64,000 nucleotides of DNA from RQOF01 sp964461135 (GTDB taxonomy: Bacteria > Calditrichota > Calditrichia > RBG-13-44-9): contig CAYWTB010000014.1 in the NCBI GenBank assembly GCA_964461135.1, positions 16,043-80,042 of the forward strand, in the 5' to 3' direction. The notes under the pieces were generated by a model, which searched no databases, was not told the origin of the DNA, and saw nothing but the letters and a program-made list of their open reading frames with translations. This document shows positions 18,123 through 27,191 of the stretch, one piece after another (positions within the stretch are counted from its first letter, which is position 1; each line of letters starts with the position of its first letter). Both the position numbers and the translations under genes were made by a program.

Positions 18123-18248
18123 TTAACACCCACACCCTTTTTTACATATACCGCACCCCAATGACTTTGGGTTGATGAATTCACGCAGATGGGTGTTAAA
18201 GTAGTCTTCGGCGCTTTCCGTTTTGCTGGCAATTCTTGATGTCCACCA
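18123..18248 (-). pseudogene. Cys-rich C-terminal protein fragment without a start codon
   Basis: The minus-strand frame is open for 41 codons between a TGA (18249-18251) and a TAA (18123-18125). It reads ...KTESAEDYFNTHLREFI... and ends in LGCGICKKGCGC. The composition is protein-like and the cluster of four cysteines at the C-terminus is striking, but there is no ATG, GTG or TTG start. An ATG in another frame at about 18253 gives MVDIKNCQQNGK before it stops, so a frameshifted small gene is possible. It stands about 120 bases upstream of the GTPase on the same strand. I do not recognise the family. Confidence 0.35.
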
Positions 18249-19001
18249 TCAGGCAGGTATTATTTATCCATTTTTTCGATCATGCCTGTTGTTTCGCATT
18301 CATGCCGTTTATGACACAGGTTTGATTCTTTACACCCGGTTTAATATAATATCCTTCAGGGCCGGAAACAAAATTATGATTATTCCCCTGGCTCAGCAAA
18401 ATGAAACAGTAGACAAATAGAGTTAATTCTTCCAGGTATAAATGCTATTATTAACCCGTATTCTTTAATCTGCTTAATTCACAAAAAACGATATAATGTA
18501 TCAAAGTTGTTATATTCTTAGAAATTAAATGGCCCCGGTCTTCAGACCGGGGATTAAAGAATCTGGTATATTTGGGCGTTTGCCCCTTCTGGAATATCCT
18601 GGCATGAATTTTTCCTCCCCGAAAGCCGGTTAATATGATTCCCGTACATGAACCTGAGTGAAAAATCCTTTTTTATCTGAGGCGCAGATCCATTTTTTCG
18701 TGTTAAATACTATTTTATAATTAGGGTTAAAATGACTTGGTGAAGAATTAATAAAGGAATCAGGAAATACCGGTTAAATTCACAGCACACAAGCGGATCT
18801 AGTATATATAAAACTGATTTTGGATCCTGTCTTTCTGAAACCATAAATTTATTGTTTTCATCCTTATGAGCGAGTGTATCAGATTATTATTCTGCATTTT
18901 TGTTCAGACCCGAGAAAATTACTAATAAAATCTCTTTTTATTCCGAAGACTAAAAAAAGAGAATAATTGACAGTTTATCAGATCTTCAGAGGGATGTACT
19001 T
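18249..19001. other. Long non-coding region holding repeat copy A
   Basis: Apart from the MITE-like repeat at 18473-18587, this stretch of about 750 bases shows no plausible gene on either strand. The last 100 bases carry the leader of the small lipoprotein gene, whose ribosome binding site AGAGGGATG stands just before its ATG. Confidence 0.45.
18473..18587. mobile_element. MITE-like dispersed repeat, copy A (right end lost)
   Basis: The 115-base unit starts with CTTAATTCACAAA and contains an 8-base perfect hairpin (CCCCGGTC TTCA GACCGGGG) and a smaller GGGC/GCCC hairpin. It aligns without gaps to copy B at 20082-20196, with about seven mismatches counted by eye. Copy A stops after the second hairpin, so it lacks the right terminal repeat that copy B retains. 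There is no coding capacity. Confidence 0.75.
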
Positions 19002-19235
19002 ATGAAATTCATGATATTACTGCTGATGGTTTTTATATTTTCGCTTTCGGCAGGATGCAGCAAGGAACATCAGAAAAGCCACCGGTTAAAGGTGGATGAA
19101 CAGAATGAACAAATGCTGCAGCAGGGAGCGGAAGCGGAGACCCTGATGAAAAAACTGGATAATAATGTTCAGGATATTCAGCAGCAGACCGAGGATCTTC
19201 AGAAATCCCAGGGTAATACGGGAGGTTCAAACTGA
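19002..19235 (+). CDS. Small uncharacterised lipoprotein
   Basis: The 77-residue product has a type II signal peptide with lipobox LSAGC (Cys19), then a hydrophilic, Gln/Glu/Lys-rich segment predicted to be helical and probably coiled-coil (QMLQQGAEAETLMKKLDN, then QDIQQQTEDLQKSQ). Its size, lipidation and single helix recall Lpp-like or entericidin-like envelope lipoproteins in form only; no homology is claimed. The ATG follows GAGGGATG at suitable spacing. It is monocistronic and convergent with the YdeI-family gene. Confidence 0.75.
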   Translation: MKFMILLLMVFIFSLSAGCSKEHQKSHRLKVDEQNEQMLQQGAEAETLMKKLDNNVQDIQQQTEDLQKSQGNTGGSN

Positions 19236-19323
19236 GCAGGGAAAGGGAAGCAGGAAATTTTTAATAATGTGGTTGCTCATTAACCAGTTCCTGGTTTTCC
19301 GGCATACCGGGTATTTTTACTTC

Positions 19324-19890
19324 CTATTTCAGACCCAGTTTTTCGCCTTTCTCCAGCAGCGCAATGGATTCTTTCGTACGGCGTTCACGTGTCCCGGGTC
19401 GCCTGGCCATCCGGATCCATGCGATATAATTTTTCTGATAGGAGGGCGCCAGCCGTTCAAAAAAGGCTTTCGCCTTATAATTTTTTTCTAATGCCTTCTT
19501 TAATTCCAGCGGTAATTCCAGATTGACAGGAGGGCGATCCGGTTTATCCCACTGGCCTGACTGTCTGGCGGCATCAATTTTAGACTGTCCGAAGCGGGTC
19601 ATCCGTCCCTGTTCAATCATTTTTTGAACACGCTTCTTGTTGAGATCAGACCACGTGCTGTCCGGCTGTCGGGGGGTAAATTTCCTGGCATAGCGTTCCT
19701 GATCCAGATTTTTTATGATGCTGTCTATCCAACCGTAACATAGCGCCTCTTCCACGGATTCCTCATAATTCAGAACGGGTTTCTCGCTCCCCTTCCGGTA
19801 AAAAAGCAGCCAGATACCGGATTGCCTGTCATGATTATGTGAAAACCACTCCCTCCACTCCTCCCTGGTCTTAAAATATAATTGTTTCAT
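19324..19890 (-). CDS. YdeI/OmdA-family protein
   Basis: The 188-residue protein matches the YdeI (OmpD-associated) family throughout. Signatures are the FYRKGSEKP and NYEESVEEALCYGWIDS blocks, followed by FTPRQPDSTWSDLNKKRVQKM and the C-terminal SYQKNYIAWIRMARRPGTRERR. Members are small cytosolic proteins linked to bacteriocin or antimicrobial-peptide tolerance in some species, but the biochemical role is unknown. The ATG at 19890 lacks a strong ribosome binding site. A 476-base non-coding region containing repeat copy B lies upstream. Confidence 0.88.
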   Translation of the reverse strand: MKQLYFKTREEWREWFSHNHDRQSGIWLLFYRKGSEKPVLNYEESVEEALCYGWIDSIIKNLDQERYARKFTPRQPDSTWSDLNKKRVQKMIEQGRMTRFGQSKIDAARQSGQWDKPDRPPVNLELPLELKKALEKNYKAKAFFERLAPSYQKNYIAWIRMARRPGTRERRTKESIALLEKGEKLGLK

Positions 19891-20082
19891 GGGCAGGAAT
19901 GAAAATTGTGCTTGTGAATTTTCTTGAAATTATTTCTACCCGGGACACAAAGTTAGAAATAATATCAAGTAAATATATATATAAAATTTTTGCCAGGTAA
20001 TTGAAGTTTCTCTTTCTTTAAAACTTGCGAAATTTTTTTGCCCTGCCGTCAGGATTATTCCGGAAAAGTGTTTTTAGCCTGG

Positions 20083-20209
20083 TTAATTCACAAAATACGA
20101 TATAATGTATCAAAGTTTTTATATTCTTAGAAATTAAATAGCCCTGGTCTTCAGACCGGGGATTAAAGAATCCGGTATATTTGGGCGTTAGCCCCTATTT
20201 GTGAATTAA
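20083..20209. mobile_element. MITE-like dispersed repeat, copy B with terminal inverted repeats
   Basis: This 127-base element is bounded by 12-base perfect inverted repeats, TTAATTCACAAA (20083-20094) and TTTGTGAATTAA (20198-20209). Inside are a GGTC TTCA GACC-centred hairpin (about 20141-20161) and a GGGCGTTAGCCC hairpin (about 20183-20194). It is nearly identical to copy A, 1.6 kb to the left. It lies between the YdeI gene start and the lipoprotein gene. No transposase is encoded, as expected of a non-autonomous element. Confidence 0.8.
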
Positions 20210-20366
20210 GTAGGATAAATAAACATAAAAAATTTCTTGATTTTTAAAGGTAAAAAAACAAAATTAAATTAATATAATGGTGTTATTTATTAAATCCGAT
20301 ATTTATAAGGAGAGAAGGATTTTCCCAGGGATTATTAAGATAAATTTCACAATAAAATGAACATAA

Positions 20367-21110
20367 ATGAAAACATTATTTTTATCTGTACTGATTACCT
20401 TATTCATGTTTATTTCCTGCCAAGATTATATCGGCTACGATTTTGAAGGACTTCAGGCGACCCGGATAGTAAAAATTACCGGGACTGTTTATAATTATTT
20501 CACCAATGAGACCGTTCGCGATGCGCGGGTGACGGTAGGGTACCAGAATACAGTTACCGGTTTGAGTGGTGATTTTAAGGTGTATTATCCTCTGAGTACC
20601 GATGAAAACCGGGATAATCCAATACCTGTTTACGTAGAGGCTTATAATTATTCTCCTTATTCGGGAGAATTCATTCTTTATCCCAAAGATCCCCAGTTAA
20701 AAATTTATTTGGAATATCTGGCTCCGGTCATCCAGAAAAAGGTTCTGGTTAAAACAACGGATTCCGAAGGAAACATGATATATGTATGCCAGGCGTTGAT
20801 TCTTGATTATCAGGGATTTTCGGACATAGAAGCCGTTGAATCGAAATTCCGCTATTTTAAGGATCGATGGTCAGATTGGATTTACTTTAAACTGCATTTT
20901 ATTGAACAAGTCGATTCGGTTGGCGGATATTTCCAAAGCATCGCACCACCGTATATAACACTTGTAGAACCAATTCAAATTACTGATGCTGCCTTTAACG
21001 GACGGTGTGAAATCAGGGCATGGGACAATGCTGGACATGAAGGTTTCGGATTTATTGATTATTTTAACTCTCTGCCGGATACGTTTTTATTTCCGCCCGG
21101 AATTAATTAA
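20367..21110 (+). CDS. Lipoprotein with carboxypeptidase-regulatory-like domain, partner of a TonB-dependent receptor
   Basis: The 247-residue protein has a signal peptide ending in MFISC (Cys18), so it is a likely lipoprotein. The segment ITGTVYNYFTNETVRDARVTVG resembles the start of carboxypeptidase-regulatory-like (CarboxypepD_reg) beta-sandwich domains, and the remainder is predicted beta-rich. The gene ends six bases before the TonB-dependent receptor gene, so the two are almost certainly one operon. The protein may be a surface-exposed or periplasmic substrate-binding accessory, as in SusC/SusD-like pairs, but it has no SusD helical repeats. The start has no strong ribosome binding site. 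Confidence 0.75.
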   Translation: MKTLFLSVLITLFMFISCQDYIGYDFEGLQATRIVKITGTVYNYFTNETVRDARVTVGYQNTVTGLSGDFKVYYPLSTDENRDNPIPVYVEAYNYSPYSGEFILYPKDPQLKIYLEYLAPVIQKKVLVKTTDSEGNMIYVCQALILDYQGFSDIEAVESKFRYFKDRWSDWIYFKLHFIEQVDSVGGYFQSIAPPYITLVEPIQITDAAFNGRCEIRAWDNAGHEGFGFIDYFNSLPDTFLFPPGIN

Positions 21111-21115
21111 CCCGG

Positions 21116-23305
21116 ATGTGGCCGTTGATGCAAAAAATATTAATGATAACATTAATCTTTATTTTCTTTCTGCCGTCCTGGGGGATTTCCCAGTTACAAA
21201 TACTGACCGGTCATGTCTTCGATAACACGACTGGAAAACCTCTTAAAAATGCGGATGTATATTTGCAGAATGGCGGGACGGGTACATTAACGGATGAGGA
21301 GGGTTTTTTTCAAATCCGGCACAAGGGCATTAGCCCGCAAGATACACTCACTATCAGTTTTCTCGGCTATGAGAAAGAACATATTTTAGTAAAATCATAT
21401 AAGAACGGATCGGATATTTTTCTGAGACAGGTAAGTTTTAATCTGGATGAAATAGTGATCAGTGCTGATAAAATTGATCTGCTTAAACAGGATATACCCC
21501 AACAGAAGAAAACCATTGAATTTACGGAGATCGAAAGGTATGGCAGTAATGAGCTCTCTGATATTTTAAAGCCGCTTCCATCCGTGCGTATTGAAGGGAA
21601 TGACCTGGATGGCCGTAGAATACAGATCCGGGGAAGCAACCCCGATGAAGTAAATGTGTATCTGGACGGGGTTCTGTTAAATAATGTGAGATTTGATGAC
21701 GCAGCGGACCTTTCCATTGTACCCCTTGAGGCCATAGAAAGTATTGTGGTAGTAAACGGGGGGAATTCTGCCTTTTTAGGCAACGGGGCCTTTGGCGGTG
21801 TAGTGAATATGACCACCAGACGTAAGGGTGTAAAAAGCTTTTCGATTAAGGCTAAATTGAGCAGTCAAAACAGCTGGAATATCCTGGGAGATATAAGCTT
21901 TCCTTTTAGCAGGAAACTTTGGATAGGTTATTTTGGTCAGTACAACAGCTTGAAGCCGGAAATCGAGTATTTTCAGAACGAGCTGTATTCTGATAAAACT
22001 CGGAATCCGAAAATTAACACCTCCCGACAAAATCATATTCTGAACCTTAATTATGTTTTATCTGCCGGTTATATGAATGCTCAGTTTATCGGTTATTTTC
22101 TTAACTATGATAAACCTTACTGGAGCAGTGAATATGTTACTTATTCATTTGCAGCGTCTTATAAAGGTGAAATTTTAAAATTAAAGGATTTTGATTTTTT
22201 GATCAATCAGCTGTTTGCAAAGGACAAAATCAGCAGGGCACCAACAGGAGACGAAAGGTATACTAACCGTTACGAATCCAATCAGTTGAATATTAGGTTA
22301 TCCAAGAAATTCACTCATAAAGCTGGAGAAATACAATTGTTTTCCGAATATTATCATGATGGACTTTCCTCAATATCCGGTGTGGAAGATTCCGGCTGGA
22401 GCTCTACGCTTTTCCGGGGTGACTCATATGATAACCGTATAAGTTTTGCTGGAGTTACGTCCTTTTATGATCATCTGAACACTTTTCCCTCGGTATCCTG
22501 GAAAACCTATCTAGGACTGCGGGGCGATGTACTTGGATCGGGTCATAAGGATATAATCCCCATGGCAGGAGCTATACTGGATTATGATTTGAAAACCTGG
22601 AATATTTCGGCATATGCCAATTACGGAAAAAATGTAAAATATCCCTCTCTTCAAAAAAATGGTTATTTAAGAGATTTATTGAGCATTTCACCGACAGATA
22701 CCAGTTTTGAGCGATTAAAGCCCGAGTACAGTAATTCGGCAGAAGTGGGTACAGGCATCAGGTACTTACCGGAAAACACGTTTTTCATAGAAGGTGAGTT
22801 TAGGACCGCAATTTTTTCCCGATCCATCTATAATAAAATGATAACACGTCCTTATGATGATATCATTGCCCGTCCGGAAACGGGACGAAGCCTGGTGTAT
22901 GGTGTGGAATCATCCCTCAATTTTAAAGAGCTGTTTCGAAGATTTTCCCTGGGTTTAGCTTACATACGGATGAAAATTTCCAATCCCCTGCTTTATGCAT
23001 TTAAACCCAGAGAAAATCTCAGCACTCATCTGACCTGGACGACGACATTTGGAATGTATCTGATGTTTACCTATTTTTACGAGGGAGAAAGCATAGCCTG
23101 GTATTATGATGTAGAAAACAATTTCAGAACAGAAGCCATTGACCCCCTCCATGATATGGATATATCCATTGGATGGAATATTCCTTTCAGGAATCACAGG
23201 CTGGAAATACAATTTTCCGGATACAATATTTTTGATAATGCCGGCTTCAAATATTACTATTTAAAGAAAAGATATCTTCAATTTTCGCTGGGTATAAAGT
23301 ATTAG
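21116..23305 (+). CDS. TonB-dependent outer membrane receptor with N-terminal CarboxypepD_reg-like domain
   Basis: The 729-residue protein has a signal peptide, a CarboxypepD_reg-like domain (about residues 28-110, starting LTGHVFDNTTGKPLKNADVY), then a plug domain (IRGSNPDEVNVYLDGVLLNN and VVNGGNSAFLGNGAFGGVVN). A 22-strand-type barrel follows, ending in the aromatic-terminated strand FSLGIKY. Such receptors import siderophores, cobalamin, metals or oligosaccharides using TonB energy; the substrate cannot be read from sequence. ATGs at 21116 and 21128 are both possible starts. It follows its lipoprotein partner with a 5-base gap. No tonB/exbBD genes are nearby. Confidence 0.9.
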   Translation: MWPLMQKILMITLIFIFFLPSWGISQLQILTGHVFDNTTGKPLKNADVYLQNGGTGTLTDEEGFFQIRHKGISPQDTLTISFLGYEKEHILVKSYKNGSDIFLRQVSFNLDEIVISADKIDLLKQDIPQQKKTIEFTEIERYGSNELSDILKPLPSVRIEGNDLDGRRIQIRGSNPDEVNVYLDGVLLNNVRFDDAADLSIVPLEAIESIVVVNGGNSAFLGNGAFGGVVNMTTRRKGVKSFSIKAKLSSQNSWNILGDISFPFSRKLWIGYFGQYNSLKPEIEYFQNELYSDKTRNPKINTSRQNHILNLNYVLSAGYMNAQFIGYFLNYDKPYWSSEYVTYSFAASYKGEILKLKDFDFLINQLFAKDKISRAPTGDERYTNRYESNQLNIRLSKKFTHKAGEIQLFSEYYHDGLSSISGVEDSGWSSTLFRGDSYDNRISFAGVTSFYDHLNTFPSVSWKTYLGLRGDVLGSGHKDIIPMAGAILDYDLKTWNISAYANYGKNVKYPSLQKNGYLRDLLSISPTDTSFERLKPEYSNSAEVGTGIRYLPENTFFIEGEFRTAIFSRSIYNKMITRPYDDIIARPETGRSLVYGVESSLNFKELFRRFSLGLAYIRMKISNPLLYAFKPRENLSTHLTWTTTFGMYLMFTYFYEGESIAWYYDVENNFRTEAIDPLHDMDISIGWNIPFRNHRLEIQFSGYNIFDNAGFKYYYLKKRYLQFSLGIKY

Positions 23306-23431
23306 TCAGTTATTTCTCGGGCCTTAGGCATCAGGAAACTGGAATCTGGTTTTAAAGTGACCAGAAACAATGCTTTCTGTGAACTTTAATCCCGCCCCTG
23401 CCGACTTGCTGTTCCTTTCTCGACGGTTGCT

Positions 23432-24649
23432 TCATGCCTCAGGCAGGCGGTGCCGCAGTGCCAGGTAAATCAGAAGCGCCAGTACCGCAAAACCTCCGCC
23501 AGCCAGAAAAGTGGCCGCTGGTCCGAAATAATCCCACAGAGATCCGGCAAGAACACTAGCCACCAACATGGCCAGGCCGCTTGCCAGGTTAAACAGGCCA
23601 AAAGCCGTTCCCCGCAGATGGGCCGTGGCGGTATCCGCCACAAGAGCGGTAAGCAGACCCTGGGTAAGCCCCATATGAAATCCCCACAAAGCTGCACCGA
23701 AGCCAACCTGCCAGCCGGATCCGGACGTGGCTAAAACCACGTCAGAAATGATCAGCACGACCAGCCCGATGGCCAGAAGACAGGTTCGGCCAGTTTTGTC
23801 CGAAAGGTAACCCGCCGGGTAAGCGGTCAATGAAAAAACCATATTCATGATAATCATCATCAGAGGGACCAGGGAGGCGGACACTCCAACGCTTTCCGCC
23901 CGCAGAAGCAGAAAAGCCTCACTGAAGCGAGCCAGGGTAAATACCCCTCCAAACACCACAACCATCCAGTATACCCCGGGCAGTTTCGAGATCTCTTTAT
24001 AATGTAAGGGATTCAGGGAAGACATTCCAGGCCGACGGGCAGGCTCACTCACAAAAAATAAAATGACAAAAACCGAAAACACTCCGGGAATTACTGCCAG
24101 CCAGAAAACCATCCGGAAATCTCCTGAAGTACCCATCATGAGTAACATAGCCAGCAGCGGGCCCAGGAAAGCACCAGCCGTATCCAGTGACTGCCGCATA
24201 CCATAGGCGGCGCCCCGCGTGGCCGCGGGTGTAACATCGGCGATCAGTGCATCTCGTGGTGCCCCACGAATTCCTTTTCCCACCCGGTCCAGAAAACGGG
24301 CCGTGAAAACTATTCCCACACTGTTGGCCATGGCAAAAACAGGTTTGGTTAAAGTACCCAGGGCGTAGCCCGTGGCGGCCAGCAGTTTGCGTTTTCCCAG
24401 GCGGTCGCTTAAAACTCCGGAAAAAATTCTGGTGATTAAAGCAGTGGCTTCGGCTACCCCTTCTATAATTCCGACCGAAAGAGCGCTGGCACCTAAAACC
24501 GATACCAGAAATACCGGCAGAAGGCTGTAAATAGCTTCTGAGGAGATATCCATAAAGAGGCTTACAAAGCCCAGTGCCCAGACGGTGCGGGGAATTCCCT
24601 TCAACCATTTGGGAGATGGAGAATCAACAGATTGTTTGTTTTTGGGCAT
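23432..24649 (-). CDS. Major facilitator superfamily transporter
   Basis: The 405-residue protein has 12 predicted TM helices and the MFS motif A-like loop (SGVLSDRLGKRK) between TM2 and TM3, repeated as AGYLSDKTGR in the second half. The N-terminal block MDISSEAIYSLLPVFLVSVLGASAL, then GIIEGVAEATA, marks a well-populated MFS subgroup of unknown substrate often annotated only as MFS transporter. It starts 42 bases downstream of the Kef-like antiporter gene and probably belongs to the same transcript, which suggests a shared stress or detoxification role. Confidence 0.9.
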   Translation of the reverse strand: MPKNKQSVDSPSPKWLKGIPRTVWALGFVSLFMDISSEAIYSLLPVFLVSVLGASALSVGIIEGVAEATALITRIFSGVLSDRLGKRKLLAATGYALGTLTKPVFAMANSVGIVFTARFLDRVGKGIRGAPRDALIADVTPAATRGAAYGMRQSLDTAGAFLGPLLAMLLMMGTSGDFRMVFWLAVIPGVFSVFVILFFVSEPARRPGMSSLNPLHYKEISKLPGVYWMVVVFGGVFTLARFSEAFLLLRAESVGVSASLVPLMMIIMNMVFSLTAYPAGYLSDKTGRTCLLAIGLVVLIISDVVLATSGSGWQVGFGAALWGFHMGLTQGLLTALVADTATAHLRGTAFGLFNLASGLAMLVASVLAGSLWDYFGPAATFLAGGGFAVLALLIYLALRHRLPEA

Positions 24650-24690
24650 GCAGACTGTCTTTTATTAGATTCCTGTTTGTGACGTAGTAC

Positions 24691-26586
24691 TCAGGCGTGA
24701 GGACTACCGTATTCTTCAATGAGAGTAGAGGCATCCCATCCCAGGTCTTTATCTTTGCCGACATTTTCAATTTCGGCGAGCATCAGATGTTCCAGATCTT
24801 CGATTCGTTCCCGGGTGCCCCGGATAAGTTCTTTCTGGTCATGGCGCATGGCGGCGAGTTCCCGCAAATATTTCTCATCATGTTTCCGGAAAGTTTTCAG
24901 TGAGCGGTAGGTCTGATACTTCCTGTAGCCCAGTTGTCCAAGGGCATCTGCCGCCATACGCAATGCACAGTCCAGGGTTTCCCGGTAAACCTTATCTACG
25001 CCGGTGTCAATCAACCGGTAAGAATCTGCCCAGCCGTGGGTCCTCACCAATAACGATAATCCCGGAAAATGTTTTCTCGCCGTCTCTATGATTTCATATG
25101 TTTTTTCGGGATTATCCACGGCAACAATCAGAAGTTGAGCCTCTTCCGCACCGGCAGCATGCAGCAGGTCGTAGCGGGATGCGTCACCATAAAAGACTTT
25201 CAAACCCATTTTGCGCAGCAGATCCACATTATCCGGCTCAATATCCAGATAAGTTGCCTGTACTCCGTTGGCCTGCAGAAAGCGGCCGATAGTACTTCCT
25301 ACCCGGCCGAATCCGGCAATAATTACTTGGTGCTTTTCTTCGATAGCGTCTGCGGGCCGAGTTTCTTTTTCCCGGATACCGGATCTCGGTTTGATTATTT
25401 TTTCATTAATGATCATCAGCAGGGGAGTTAACGCCATGGACACCGCTACCACCGCAATGAATGGATTAACAAGTGAAGGGGACATTACCTCATTTTGAAT
25501 GGCGAAGGAGAATAGTACAAAGGCAAATTCTCCTCCCTGCGCCAGGGCGAAGGCAAACAGAAGGCTATTGTCCATCCCCATCCGGAATATTTTACCGATT
25601 AGCAAAAGTATCAAAAATTTAAGAGCTAAAAGGGTCGCCACCAGTTCCAGGATAAAAATGGGATCGGTAATAATCAAATGAAAATCTATAGATGCCCCGA
25701 CTGCAATAAAAAACAGTCCCAGCAACAAACCCTTAAAAGGCTCAATATCAGTTTCCAGTTCATGACGGTATTCACTTTGCGCCAGGACTACCCCTGCCAG
25801 AAATGTTCCCAGGGCCGGACTCAGACCTGCCCGAGTCATCAACAGGGCGATACCGATTACCAGCAGCAAAGATGCCGCGGTGAATAGTTCCCGCAAGCGG
25901 GTTTCTGCAATCAGACGGAAAGCCGGACCGATCAGATACCGTCCGGCAATGATGATAGCCAGTACGGCTCCGAATACTACCAGGGTCTGGCCCCATATAG
26001 GTAATCCCTCAATCAGTGTTGCGGAGTGGTGGGGTGCGGTTTCAGCGACACCCGCCTTTCCCGGCCCGGTTGAAAGCAGGGGGAAAATAGCCAGAATGGG
26101 TATTACGGCAATATCCTGGAATAACAGAACGGAAAAGGAATTCCGTCCGCCGGCAGTATTGGTCAACCCCTTTTCATTCAGGGTTTGCAGGACTATAGCT
26201 GTGGATGAGAGGGCGAGAGTCAATCCCAGTGCCAGGGATACCTGCCAGGCCAGATCGGCAATAATTGCCAGGCTGGTAATCGCTGCCGCCGTGAATCCCA
26301 CCTGCAGGCTTCCCATCCCCAAAATGGAAGTCCGGAGCTTCCAGAGCAGGGTTGGCTCTAGCTCCAGTCCGATCAGAAACAGCATCATAACCACCCCGAA
26401 CTCGGCAAAATGCATAACATCCTGCCCTTCGGTACCCACCAGCCCCAGAACGAAGGGGCCAATGACGATTCCCGCCAGAATATACCCGAGAACCGAACCC
26501 AGCCCCAACCGCTTGGCAAGCGGTACGGAGATAACCGCCGCGGCTAAATAAACAAATGCCTGAAAAAAGAATCCACCTTCCTGCAT
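24691..26586 (-). CDS. KefB/KefC-like monovalent cation:proton antiporter (CPA2) with RCK domain
   Basis: The 631-residue protein has an N-terminal CPA2 antiporter domain of about 12 TM helices (GYILAGIVIGPFVLGLVG, and LSSTAIVLQTLNEKG in the core) and a cytosolic RCK/TrkA-N domain from about residue 415 with the nucleotide-binding motif GFGRVGSTIG. The C-terminal tail is charged and helical. KefB/KefC exchange K+ for H+ and protect against electrophiles when glutathione adducts bind the RCK domain. The KefG-like ancillary gene directly upstream (14-base gap) supports this. I use the family name without asserting glutathione gating. Confidence 0.9.
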   Translation of the reverse strand: MQEGGFFFQAFVYLAAAVISVPLAKRLGLGSVLGYILAGIVIGPFVLGLVGTEGQDVMHFAEFGVVMMLFLIGLELEPTLLWKLRTSILGMGSLQVGFTAAAITSLAIIADLAWQVSLALGLTLALSSTAIVLQTLNEKGLTNTAGGRNSFSVLLFQDIAVIPILAIFPLLSTGPGKAGVAETAPHHSATLIEGLPIWGQTLVVFGAVLAIIIAGRYLIGPAFRLIAETRLRELFTAASLLLVIGIALLMTRAGLSPALGTFLAGVVLAQSEYRHELETDIEPFKGLLLGLFFIAVGASIDFHLIITDPIFILELVATLLALKFLILLLIGKIFRMGMDNSLLFAFALAQGGEFAFVLFSFAIQNEVMSPSLVNPFIAVVAVSMALTPLLMIINEKIIKPRSGIREKETRPADAIEEKHQVIIAGFGRVGSTIGRFLQANGVQATYLDIEPDNVDLLRKMGLKVFYGDASRYDLLHAAGAEEAQLLIVAVDNPEKTYEIIETARKHFPGLSLLVRTHGWADSYRLIDTGVDKVYRETLDCALRMAADALGQLGYRKYQTYRSLKTFRKHDEKYLRELAAMRHDQKELIRGTRERIEDLEHLMLAEIENVGKDKDLGWDASTLIEEYGSPHA

Positions 26587-26600
26587 AATAGTCCCATTTT

Positions 26601-27191
26601 TTATGGTTTAAGAAAATCATTCAGATATGCGAGTTTCCTGATTTTATCCACTTCTGTTTTGTCTTTCTGCAAGATCAGTAACAGGCGGCGGTAGTTTTCC
26701 CGGTGGTTTTCAACCTGCTCCGGGGTAATGGAGTGGGTACCATGAATAACATAAGGAGGCAGGAAGATCATCTTGCAAAGATTTACAGTCTGTTCAAGGG
26801 CAGCCAGCAGTTGCCTGATGGTAAAATTATTATATCCCTTCTCGGTATAGGCCTCACCCTGACCACCCGTGGTAATCACGTTGAAAAAAATTTTATTTTT
26901 GAGAGCGTTTCCCTTACTCCCGTAAGCCCATCCGTGTTCAAGAACCAGATCCTGCCATTCTTTCAAAATTGCGGGGGTGCTGTACCAGAAAAACGGATGA
27001 TGAAAGATGATGACGTCGTGCCGCTCCAGAAGTTTTTGCTCAAAATTCACATCGATATCCATCTCTGGATAGGCCTGGTAAATGTCATGAAAGGTAACCC
27101 CTTCCATCTCCTCCAGACCTTTGATAAGTTGTTTGTTTACCCGGGACTTCTGCAGGGCGGGATGGGCAAATATTATCAGAATTTTTTTCAT
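26601..27191 (-). CDS. KefF/KefG-like NAD(P)H quinone oxidoreductase (flavodoxin fold)
   Basis: The 196-residue flavodoxin-like protein begins KKILIIFAHPALQKSRVNKQL, the FMN phosphate-binding type of start. It has the family blocks HHPFFWYSTPAILKEWQD and AYGSKGNALKNKIF, plus TTGGQGEAYTEKGYNNF. In enterobacteria KefF and KefG are quinone-reductase-like subunits needed for full activity of KefC and KefB. Here the gene is immediately upstream of the Kef-like antiporter, so an ancillary role is likely. ATG at 27191. Confidence 0.88.
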   Translation of the reverse strand: MKKILIIFAHPALQKSRVNKQLIKGLEEMEGVTFHDIYQAYPEMDIDVNFEQKLLERHDVIIFHHPFFWYSTPAILKEWQDLVLEHGWAYGSKGNALKNKIFFNVITTGGQGEAYTEKGYNNFTIRQLLAALEQTVNLCKMIFLPPYVIHGTHSITPEQVENHRENYRRLLLILQKDKTEVDKIRKLAYLNDFLKP

